A stretch of DNA of 64,000 nt, taken from contig OX381706.1 in NCBI GenBank assembly GCA_947462335.1, positions 16,096,784 through 16,160,783 on the forward strand, given 5' to 3'. Source of the DNA: Harmothoe impar. Lineage: Eukaryota > Annelida > Polychaeta > Phyllodocida > Polynoidae. The stretch's first letter is position 1. Each line of letters starts with the position of its first letter. A model generated the notes under the pieces. It worked only from the letters and a program-made list of their open reading frames with translations. It was not told where the DNA came from and made no database searches. Made by a program: the position numbers and the translations under genes. Below are positions 55,301-64,000 of this stretch, in pieces.

Positions 55301-58300
55301 ATCCTATAAGCCGCACCAGCGATCTGATTCTTGTGACTTTTATACTGTACTATAGGAGCAAAAACTCGCGTATAAGCCGCATCCTGACTCTGTGCCAATC
55401 CTATAAGCCGCACTGGCGATCTGATTCACGTATAAGCCGCGGCTTATACGCGAGGTTTTACGGTACCTGCCCTGGCCGCTTCCACTAGAGTTCCCACTCT
55501 AGGTACGCAGGGTCAGTCTACTGACCCCTTATCTAACCGTTGGTTCCCCCAGGGAGTGTACTCCCTGGTCCCCCAATCACTTCAGTACGGTACGGTGTTT
55601 GCCTGGGCGGACTCTCGATGAGGCAGCCCATACTAAAGTATACAGAGATAAAAGTCACTTTCATCCCTGAGTATGACAGGGTCTTAATACTCTTATACGT
55701 GACCTAGTCACAGTACCAGTGTCACCTGAGGACAGTATAGGGAAAACAAAAAGAAAAGTTCCCAACCGACCCTATTTTAAAAAATCTTACTACAAAAATG
55801 TTTTTCGTTTTAACCAAATGGTGAGAAAAGGAAGAAAACGGCTTTCATATCAAAATCCTTTATTGTTCGGGCCTTAGTAGTCTACACAGACAGTAGCGCT
55901 CTCCCTCCTCGCCCCCGTGCTTAATTCTGCACGTGCCTCTTACTAAGTGAGTCTTACAGACACAATAGATTAAAGATAAGGAGATGGGAATTTGATCCTT
56001 GTCCTGGGACATCGTTGACCTTGTCTGTTGTTATTGAGGATGGTTTAGATTAAATGATTTTTTCACGGATAGCTGAGTTCCTGGCCGCCACTTGAACCCT
56101 GGGTGTGATACCTAGGTGTGATATCAGGCCATTCAAGGATCCAAAGTGCAGTGTATACATTGTTTACACAGACAACATTACTGAATAAAAAAACAACTAG
56201 TAGCTCACCAGGGCATTGAACCAATCATACCCTTCAGAAGTGTATGAATCCCATGCGCCCAGATTATGTAAACAATGCTATTTTAAATCTCTATTAATCC
56301 CCTAAGTGTTGTATAATAGCTCAATCCTTCATCATCAGGTCAAGTATTGGTCCATTATGCTGACTCTCAGGGAGTGTATCAACTCGGTCGGGTGGGCATG
56401 ATGCATCATTACAGCACTGGCGAGTTACTCCCCAGGGCAGGATTCATACATCATGATAACAAAGAGATATAGTGTATTAAAGCACTATGTTGCCATTTAT
56501 TAACGCCTGATCCTATCTTGCAGGTAGCAGCTCAAACCGGCCACAATGTGAACATCGTCGAGGTGTCCGACGACCTCCTCAAGAACGCAGAGAACATCAT
56601 CTCAAAGTCGCTCGGTCGCGTCGTCAAGAAGAAGTATGCAGAGAACCCTGAGGTAAAATATATCATCTGACTCTAATTCCCTTTTATACCCGTGTTTTAC
56701 CCTTCAGCAGCAGTTCACTGCTATACACATCTAATGTTGATTTATCTTATTATCGTGAATTCTCACATATAAGCTGGACCCCAAACTTTGCCAAATCCTA
56801 GAACCCGCACAGGGGGTCGGATTATTGTTAATTTAGTATTGTAGTATATACAGTAAATTCCCGCGTACTACCGCATCTCGTGTATAACCCGCACCCCCTT
56901 TTGTTATCTCAGCCAAGAATCCTATAACCCATTTTTGGACCTGAAAATTTCAATTCTGGTACTGTTCTGTAATAAAGACCCTTGTATAACCCGCACCCTA
57001 TATAGACATGTCTGGTATCAAATGAAAGCTGAGTTTGGTTCGCGTACAACCCGCGGGTAGCACGCGGGAATTTACATTACTTATGAAAATCCTCGTATGA
57101 GCTGTACCCTATATATTTGGTACCGTAAAACCTCGCGTATAAGCCGCGGCTTGTACGCGAATCAGATCGCCAGTGCGGCTTATATGATTGGCACAGAGTC
57201 AGGGTGCGACTTATACGCGGGTTTTTGCTCCTATAGTACAGTATAAAAGTCACCAGAATCAGATCGCTGGAGCTTGGTTATCCAATGGGCCCTTATAGGC
57301 GAGAATTTACAGTACCAGTACTTCACAACATTGAGAGTAGCATATAATACTACTGTAAAACTTCTCTGATAAGCCGACCTTTTTAGGGGATTTTATGCCT
57401 GATTCGGCTTAAAGCATTGTCTCAAAGAGGGGGGTCGGCTTATAAGGGAGATTTTCTATCAAGCAAATCATAGTTTAACCATGTTTAAATGGGTCCAAAT
57501 TCGGCTTATAATATTGTCAAACTGGGGGGTCGGCTTATAAGGGAGGTCGGCTTATCAGAGAGGTTTTGCGTTATCTGGTATTGCATAGCACAAACAAATA
57601 AATCCCGAATGTTGATTCAGTTTACACAGACAGTGATATCACAGTTAGAGTGATGTTGAGAAAAAAACAAAACATGTTGTATCTTGACTTCCAGGAGGGT
57701 AAGAAGTTCATGTCTGACATCATGGGACGTATCACCCTTCTGACCGACTCTGCCGCCGGTGTTGCTGATGCCGACCTCGTGGTAGAGGCCATCGTGGAGA
57801 ACATCGACATCAAGCGGAAAGTCTTCTCTGCACTTGATGCTGCCGCCCCAGCGTAAGAGGTTTTTGCACTCTCTAGATAAAGTTGAAATGCTACCCCTTA
57901 ACATGCCAAGCATCCCTCATAGTACTTAATACAAAACACAATGAAAAATGAAAGGGCAGTATACACAGAAGTGCCAAAAAAACACATGTTATTGTACTTC
58001 AATAGTGATTACAGAAGTGATTTAGTTCCAAGTAACCTCTACACTTAACTTATATACCAGTATTCATATCTTGCTTATAAACCATGTTTATCCTCTAACT
58101 GTATGTTTCCGTCTTGTAGAAAAACCATCTTTGCCAGCAACACATCGTCCCTACCCATCGGTGACATCGCCGAGGCCACGACCCGCAAGGACCGCTTCGG
58201 GGGCCTCCACTTCTTCAACCCTGTGCCCATGATGAAGCTTGTAGAGGTAAGATGTCTGCAATATTACCTGTTACTAACCCTTTATCTTGGTCTTCATGAT

Positions 58301-61300
58301 GCATGAATGCAGCCCTGGCGAGTAACTCATGATGACAAATGTCTTCTCTTAGCAACATGGCGTCCTTAAAGGGTTAAGGGTCGCATAGTGCTTTGATGCA
58401 CCATGGCCATTTGCCGTGATGCATGAATGAAGCCCCAGTGAGTAAATCATCCGCAGTGCATTTACCGGGTTTGCATCATGCCGACCCTACATGGTTAAGA
58501 CAGACTCCCAAAAGTTGGCATGATGCATGAATGTAGTACTGATAGATTACTTGCCAAGGCTTCATTCATAGATAACAAGAGCGCAAAGTTCAACGAATCA
58601 CAATAACTGCAAATGTGATATATTTCTGGTTATTCTATAGTATCAGACAACATTAGGTCCTCATCATATTAAAACATTGTGGATTACAGCACATTGTGCT
58701 ATGAGATCTGCAAATCTGATCCCATCTTTGGCCAATATATCCAATTGTTTTATATATCAACTGATAGATACAGACAGAATGGTGCATGAATGCTATCATT
58801 TGTGATGAATAGGTTGTACGGACACCCGAGACAAGCGATGCCACAAACGATGCTCTGACCGAGTTCAGCAAAAACGTAGGCAAGACCTCCATCCAAGCCA
58901 AGGTAGGTTTTCCTAATGTCTGCTCTAGAGGAAAAAGAAAATCTGATCCATCTCAGTTCATACCCACCCAAACTGTGAACCCTAAAGTTGTAAACTTCAT
59001 TAAGTTAAAGTGTAAAAACTGGGAAAGGCCTGAAATAGAAAACTGTATAAAATACATATGCACCCAAATTGTGAACCTAAAGCTATAAACTTCAGTAAGT
59101 AAAAGTACAAAAGCTAAGAAAGGCCTGAAATAGAAAACTGGAAAAAATATATTCTGTAAATTCCAGCGTACTACCTGCATGTCATATAGAACCCGCACTT
59201 ACTCATCAGAATTCTACAAACCGTTTCTGGATCTGAAAATTTCCATTTTAGTACTTCATATAACCCGCACCCTAATAGGCATGTTTCATATCATATAAAA
59301 GCTGAGCTTTGTTCGGGTACAACCCCTGGGTAGTACGCGGGAATTTACGCTAATAATACTAACTAGTGTTACCATGGTTACAGGACACGCCCGGGTTTGT
59401 CGTGAACCGCCTGCTGGTACCCTACCTCATGGAGGCCATCAAGATGGTCGAACGAGGTCAGTCTGCATGGAAACTTAACCAAATATGACTCAGCATTTTT
59501 ATTAAAACATGAAACGTTTCTAAAATAATTAATGAAAGAAAACAATCCCGTGGTTAATAGAAATGATTCAAGTATGAAAGTATATCAAGTGATATCTGTC
59601 TTTATATTACAAGTACAAGAAATTGAAAAGGAAAGAAAATTTTAACGAATATACAAAACTATCAAAACCATTTTCTCAATACCGGATCTATATGGAAACG
59701 CACAACTGCTAATTAATAAATTAAAATGCTATATGTACGTCCGTAGCTAACCCATGTATCTTTTCCAGGACATAAGTGAAATAATTACAAATGTTATTGT
59801 TTGGGCTTAATATGAGTACAATGTATGACAATATGTCCTTTGCTAAAAAATATTCTTGGAGGAAGTTAAAACGCACAGGAGCACTTAACCCTTTATGGAC
59901 TGCATAGTGCTTTAATGTTTTATTGAAACCTTCTGGCAACATGCCGTCCTTATAGGGTTAACACACAAAGCATCAGTAACCAAGCCATTAGAGAAAATGT
60001 CACAATGTCTCACCCATATATATTGTAATTGTCAAAAGGGGATGCAACAGCAGAAGATATCGACATAGGCATGAAACTTGGGGGTGGTTATCCAATGGGC
60101 CCTTTTGAGCTCATCGACTTTGCCGGTCTCGACACCTTCGAGTTTGTCTACCAGGGTACTAACAATTACTTCACAAGGGCCTATGTACATGCAGATACTA
60201 TCGGAAGTAGTGATAATGCTTGCTTTGCTTGATGTTTAGTTTAGAGAAGTAAGTGCTTACACGATCCGCTTCACAGATGGCAACAAGTTTATGATGACAC
60301 CAATATAGAAAGACAAAACTCAGCATGTTTTTGGTGTGCCACGCTAAGTTAAACTTCACAAAAAAGTTAATGTCGACCTTAGTAAGTAGGATATCGACAT
60401 CAGGATGAAACTGGGGACCAATGGGCCCAGTTGAGCTCATAGATTTTGCCGGGGTGATGTGTTCGAGTTTATCTAGAAGGGTACTCAAGTAAAGTTACAA
60501 GCCTATAGGGCGCGTAAGTAGGTTGCGAGAACGCCCAAGAAAAAAATATATTTGTGATCCCCTCATTTTCACTCGCAGGCTTGAAGGATGGACACTTTTT
60601 TAAGGGCTTAAAGTGATAGGCCAGCTCTTATGACAAATTTGGTGAGACAATGGTTATCAATGGCTGATGATACCATGAAACTAGACATTGCATTACCTCA
60701 ATGTTCTTAAAGGTGACGCGACTCCTGAAGATGTCGATATCGGGATGAAACTAGGGACCGGCGTCCCGATGGGGCCCTTTGAGCTCCTGGACTTTGCGGG
60801 CCTTGACACCTTCTCCTTTGTCTACCAGGGTACTATAAATAGTCCCTCATCTAAAATATGAGGGTTAAATGGATTTGATAAGATCCTCTATTCAGAATCG
60901 TTTCTTTGCACACTGAAGAAATGATTACCGTAAATTCTAACGTATAAGCCCAACTTGTGTATGAGACGGACTGGGATTCTGACTCTCATACGAGTCATAG
61001 CTTCTACGAGAGAATTTACGGTACAAAGTGGGCGGTGTTGGTCCCCATCTGGTGTCTAGCTCAACGTGCCCTGTGTGACCTGCAATGCTATTAAAAATTA
61101 AAATTTAATTAAAAATCAAAAAAATACAAGATGCATGTATCCGAAGGCCCAAGGGTGTACTCCGTTCCTCAGTTGGACATGATGTTCAACATGTTTTAAA
61201 TGCAGCAACTGTGTATGTGTATGTACATGGGATTCCTGGTGTTTTACCCCATTAAGTTTTTTTCCCACCTGAGATCCCATTCCTATATAGGCCTGAGATA

Positions 61301-63433
61301 GGAATGAGGAAATTTTGAATATTTGTCCTAAGGAACAGCAAATGGGACTTATCATCAAGTGTCATATTTGGAGAGTTTGCAGGTATTATGTATAGGGGTG
61401 CATCATTTATGCGTGTAATAAATAAAGTGAGTGTGGTCTTTGCACAGGGGATGCGACGATGGAGGATATTGACCTAGGCATGCGGCTGGGGACCGGGGTG
61501 CCCATGGGCCCCATGAAACTCAATGATTACATCGGGCTAGACACTATGTTGCAGATCTATCAGGGTATACGGCTTAGACTTATCAGCTCTGGGGCTAAGT
61601 GGAGTGGTTCAGTTAAGATATTAGCAATACCCTGTAGTGGTTCAGTTAAGACATAAGAAATATCCCATAGACATGTTTAAGGTCACACTGACGCACCGAA
61701 TTCATGGATTTCTCAAGCGAGAAGTAGACGTTGTCTATAGTCAGAAAATGGAGTGAGCAGATCCATTGTTTTATTTTCAATGGAAAACATCTCTCCAAGA
61801 TAAGATCACATTTACCCCCATCCCCCCCCCACACTATACTACCTTTCCCCATATATGCAGTGTGTGCAGAAAATATCTTACTCTTCCCACCTACAAGCAT
61901 CAAAGAAGAACATTTTGCAAGCGCTGTATATGTTTCATTATACTCATGCACGACTATACACCCAAAAATAAGTTGGTCTAAGGATTTTCCCTCGAGAAAA
62001 GTGGTGATGTCTTTTCTCTCCAAAATATCATTTGCAAAACTATATTCAGCAAGAATTTCTTTATTTTGAACGATTACCATTTGTTGTCATAAACAAAGTT
62101 GTGTTTTGAGAACGGAGAAAAAAAAGGAAACTAGATATAACCAAAATGATGTGGGAATTTCATAGACCAAACACCTATTTTTGGTGTGACAAATAAGTTA
62201 CCCTGAGTTCTCCCCTCAGCCCTACCTCTACACCCTATACCCCACGTCTCATAGTTAAGTTCCTCATCCCCGCACCAGGTGACTGTACAGCAGAGGACAT
62301 TGACATAGCCATGAAGCTGGGTTCCGGCGTACCCATGGGCCCGCTAGCACTCGCCGACTATGTCGGGCTCGACACATGCCTATTTATCATCAACGGTACT
62401 TTAAGAAACCCTTCCCTGCTTGCTTCCTTAGATTTACATAATTAAGAATTCCTTGTCTTCTACTAAAATTGTGTGTGCTGAATTTTGTAGTCCTATATAT
62501 ATTGTTTTGTTTCTCAGAACTTATATACTTTCTAATATATTTGAATTAACATTACATGTACTCACTAACGGTAGTTCATGTTAGAATTCTTTCTTTCTAA
62601 TGATGATATTCTAAATTGCTAACTATGAACAAAAATTGCACGATTTTTCTGTTGGCTGTCTATTTTAATCTACCATTTCTATAATATCAAGTTTATCTGC
62701 ATTATCACCTGCATTATAGATTCCTTTATCAGTGGACATTTCTTTGGTTGATTTTACCTTTCCTTTGCCCCTTTTCTAGAAATGTCTAATGAGTTTTGTT
62801 ACCGTAGACCTACCATATAGAAAATAGGATTTTCATTGACCTGTCTATTCCCTTTACCAATCCTCTAACTAAGATCCACTTTCTCACGCTATCATAAGGA
62901 CTGTTTTAATTTTCTTGTTCATTTATTCTGTGTTTGTAGACACTCGTATGTTCACCAATTTCTTCTGTTCTGAGATCTATAACAAGCAGAAACAATTCAA
63001 ATGTTAATATCCGTCCAAAACAGTGAAAAAGCCTCCACTATATATTTAAGCCTGATACAAAAGCGTAACTGGAATAACATTTATCGCATGTGGAATAACA
63101 TTTAGAATAACATTTTCCACAATTAAAGAAATAGACCACAGTCATTAGTCAATGCTTCTCAGACATTGATTCTGAAGTAATGTGAGCGGACCCTGTATTG
63201 TAGGAGCAGAATTAACTTATTGCCACAACAAGATAAAAATTTGATAAAAACTATAATTAAAAATAGTTTATTTCTACGTTTAACTAACCCTACCCTCTGT
63301 GTTGTTAGGATGGCATGAGAAGTACCCAGAGAAGGAGATCTTCGAGCCGAGCCCACTCCTCACCAAGATGGTGGCCGACGGTAAACTGGGTATGAAGTCC
63401 GGAGAGGGCTTCTACAACTACAAGAAGAAGTAA
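52375..63433 (+). CDS. HADH: Mitochondrial L-3-hydroxyacyl-CoA dehydrogenase (model with exon 7a)
   Basis: Coding exons 52375-52488, 56524-56652, 57695-57852, 58120-58246, 58813-58902, 59384-59456, one exon 7 (here 7a, 60039-60155) and 63309-63433 give 933 nt, 310 aa (human ~314). It oxidises L-3-hydroxyacyl-CoA to 3-ketoacyl-CoA with NAD+, the third step of beta-oxidation, in the mitochondrial matrix. Residues 1-20 ([20 protein letters not shown]) are a typical targeting peptide. The NAD-binding GGGLMGSG lies at 28-35. The catalytic pair is His164 in GLHFFNPVP and Glu176 in MKLVE. The C-terminal dimerisation/substrate domain includes exon 7 (residues 231-270, [16 protein letters not shown]) and ends [10 protein letters not shown]. 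Exon 7 is present in four tandem versions (7a-7d). Start by AAAAATGG context. Introns are loaded with MITEs. Confidence 0.96.
53530..53612. repeat. Short minisatellite (TACTAGTACATGGGGGTCC)
   Basis: Three to four imperfect ~25-bp units in HADH intron 1. Confidence 0.7.
54694..55075. mobile_element. hAT-like MITE related to 42117-42473
   Basis: Shares ATGTCAGCTTTCC, AAAGTGAAAGAATTTTTCAAA and the CGACAACACTG end; the left end is decayed. HADH intron 1. Confidence 0.7.
55240..55465. mobile_element. TA-flanked pogo/Tigger-like MITE (GTAAAACCTCGCGTATAAG family)
   Basis: CCGTAGAACCTCGCGTATAAG to CTTATACGCGAGGTTTTACGG with TA flanks; 226 bp; internally repetitive (GTATAAGCCGCA). Confidence 0.87.
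56849..57076. mobile_element. GTAAATTCCCGCGTA-family MITE, HADH intron 2
   Basis: CAGTAAATTCCCGCGTACTA to CACGCGGGAATTTAC; about 228 bp. Confidence 0.8.
57121..57317. mobile_element. GTAAAACCTCGCG-family MITE carrying an HADH exon 7 fragment
   Basis: Starts TACCGTAAAACCTCGCGTA. The right part is replaced: at about 57277-57295 it carries GGTTATCCAATGGGCCCTT, identical to HADH exon 7a, then GCGAGAATTTACAGTA. Confidence 0.7.
57351..57573. mobile_element. TA-flanked MITE (GTAAAACTTCTCTGATAAGCC)
   Basis: CTGTAAAACTTCTCTGATAAG to CTTATCAGAGAGGTTTTGCG; internal GGGGGGTCGGCTTATAAGGG repeats. Confidence 0.78.
58274..58506. mobile_element. Two adjacent piggyBac-like MITE fragments in HADH intron 4
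   Basis: One unit runs from CTAACCCTTTATC to CTTAAAGGGTTAA (58274-58377); a second begins at AAGGGTCGCATAGTGC and fades at ~58506. Confidence 0.65.
59153..59354. mobile_element. GTAAATTCCCGCG-family MITE, HADH intron 5
   Basis: CTGTAAATTCCAGCGTACTA to TACGCGGGAATTTACGC; ends about 30 bp before exon 6. Confidence 0.75.
59885..59961. mobile_element. 77-bp piggyBac-like mini-MITE
   Basis: TTAACCCTTTATGGACTGC to GTCCTTATAGGGTTAA with TTAA on both ends; little interior left. Confidence 0.75.
60039..60155 (+). CDS. HADH: HADH exon 7a (117 nt)
   Basis: Encodes a segment with [20 protein letters not shown], the version closest to vertebrate HADH. Acceptor TCAAAAG has a weak pyrimidine tract; donor GTACTA. 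Phase 1 at both ends. Confidence 0.92.
60389..60480 (+). pseudogene. Decayed HADH exon 7 copy
   Basis: GATATCGACATCAGGATGAA through GTTCGAGTTTATC aligns with exons 7a/7b, but the first ~16 nt and several internal bases are missing, the frame is broken, and TGA appears after GGGCCCAGT. The GGGTACT donor region survives. Confidence 0.85.
60713..60829 (+). CDS. HADH: HADH exon 7b (117 nt)
   Basis: Encodes [20 protein letters not shown]; acceptor TTCTTAAAG, donor GTACTA; same length and phase as 7a. Differences from 7a cluster at ED(I/V)D, GGGYP to GTGVP and FEF to FSF. Confidence 0.92.
60926..61023. mobile_element. 98-bp TA-flanked MITE between exons 7b and 7c
   Basis: CCGTAAATTCTAACGTATAAG to ACGAGAGAATTTACGG, TA flanks. 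Confidence 0.78.
61448..61564 (+). CDS. HADH: HADH exon 7c (117 nt)
   Basis: Encodes [20 protein letters not shown] ending MLQIYQ; acceptor TTGCACAG, donor GTATAC. More diverged: Phe-Glu-Leu becomes Met-Lys-Leu, yet GPM/GLDT landmarks and exact length are kept. Confidence 0.9.
62279..62395 (+). CDS. HADH: HADH exon 7d (117 nt)
   Basis: Encodes [20 protein letters not shown] ending CLFIIN; acceptor CGCACCAG, donor GTACTT. The Tyr-Val-Gly-Leu-Asp part recalls vertebrate HADH more than 7a does. Confidence 0.9.
62396..63308 (+). other. HADH last intron after the exon 7 array
   Basis: 913 bp, AT-rich. No fifth full exon 7 copy or MITE recognised. Confidence 0.6.
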
Positions 63434-63625
63434 ACCCACCAGTAAGTATATCCTACACACTGTATTTAACACAATGTTACCACTAGAACTAAACCTGCCA
63501 GTAAGTATACCCTACACACTGTTATCAACACAATGTTACCGCTAGAAGTAAACCCACCAGTAAGTATACCCTACACACTGTATTTAACACAATGTTACCA
63601 CTAGAACTAAGCCTGCCAGTACCAC
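63432..63625 (+). repeat. 59-bp tandem repeat spanning the HADH stop codon
   Basis: Three full units (63432, 63491, 63550) plus a partial fourth, each AAACC(C/T)(A/G)CCAGTAAGTATA... ending CTAGAA(C/G)T. The first unit begins inside the HADH stop codon, and every full unit carries a consensus-like CCAG|GTAAGT-type donor (CCAGTAAGTAT). Confidence 0.9.
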
Positions 63626-63654
63626 AGGTATCAACAATCTAGCCTACACAGTAA

Positions 63655-63961
63655 TTAAAAGGGCCGCATGTCGCTAAAAGATGACATTTGTCGCCATGAT
63701 GCACCAATGCAGCTCCGGCAAATAACTGGCCAATGCTACACTGGTGCATTGTGCCGACACTTCGTGAGTGTCTCAGCCCTGTAGGGTCGGCATGATGCTT
63801 GAATAATGAGTGCAGAGTTACTCGCTAGGGCTGCATTCATGAATCATTATGACTAAGTGCATTATGCATTATTAAAGGCATCATGCCAACGAGGCCTGAC
63901 GAGTAGACTCGCCAGAGCTTAAGACATTACATTTTGCACTATGGGGCACTTAAAGGGTTAA
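63655..63961. mobile_element. piggyBac-like MITE downstream of HADH
   Basis: TTAAAAGGGCCGCATG to GGCACTTAAAGGGTTAA; TTAA both sides; interior with GCATGATG/GAGTTACTCGC motifs. It may lie in the HADH 3' UTR or an intron of it. Confidence 0.75.
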
Positions 63962-64000
63962 TATTAAAGAATGTATTGACATCTCCCATACTGTGGTCTC

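Larger units (their letters stand above)
52489..56523 (+). other. HADH intron 1 (4 kb)
   Basis: Holds a short GGGGGTCC-rich minisatellite near 53530-53610, a hAT-like MITE (54694-55075), a GTAAAACCTCGCG MITE (55240-55465) and a decayed TTAA-family fragment (56340-56505). No exon or RNA gene is recognised. Confidence 0.6.

Noticed and set aside
56150..56300. Possible tRNA-like sequence around 'attgaaccaatc'
   Set aside because: No cloverleaf: acceptor and anticodon stems do not pair.

Overview
This is nuclear DNA from an animal: spliced genes with GT/AG introns, vertebrate-like metazoan orthologues, snoRNAs inside ribosomal-protein introns, and many small non-autonomous DNA transposons between and inside genes. 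The gene content, an intact CR1/Jockey-type retrotransposon with an esterase-like ORF, and the many poly-G/poly-C tracts would suit a marine invertebrate such as amphioxus. The species is a low-confidence guess; nothing here is diagnostic.

Layout. (1) 1-9.5 kb, minus strand: a very long, apparently intact non-LTR retrotransposon running off the left edge. It has three ORFs in three frames. ORF1 is 1652 aa and combines a coiled coil, an RRM-like segment, a Pro/Gln-rich linker and a C-terminal NADAR (YbiA-like ADP-ribose glycosidase) domain. Next comes a 301-aa SGNH/GDSL-esterase-like ORF, then an endonuclease-reverse transcriptase ORF with a YADD box. ORF1 and the non-coding spacer before pol share a family of small hairpin repeats with compensatory changes. 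(2) 10.5-21.4 kb, minus strand: a 14-coding-exon gene for an unrecognised 680-aa coiled-coil/acidic protein. (3) 23.6-28.1 kb, plus strand: RPS15A. Intron 2 carries five tandem H/ACA snoRNA copies and intron 3 carries two identical U14 box C/D snoRNAs. (4) 28.1-34.0 kb: intergenic, full of MITEs. (5) 34.0-51.7 kb, minus strand: RHOT (mitochondrial Rho GTPase, Miro), 18 constant coding exons plus a 72-nt cassette exon. (6) 52.4-63.4 kb, plus strand: HADH (mitochondrial L-3-hydroxyacyl-CoA dehydrogenase), head to head with RHOT. Its seventh coding exon exists in four full-length, frame-compatible tandem versions of exactly 117 nt, plus one decayed copy.

How things fit. RPS15A serves both translation (40S protein) and rRNA maturation (its introns release U14 and an H/ACA guide). 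RHOT and HADH share about 650 bp of promoter region and both act in mitochondria (organelle transport/tethering and fatty-acid beta-oxidation). The HADH exon array would let one gene make several enzyme forms differing in one 39-residue piece of the C-terminal domain. The retroelement's NADAR domain suggests a transposon that carries its own ADP-ribose-removing enzyme, which I know of in no LINE. Introns and spacers hold at least four MITE groups: TTAA-flanked piggyBac-like, TA-flanked pogo/Tigger-like, and two CAG...CTG hAT-like groups with 5-bp or 6-bp target duplications.
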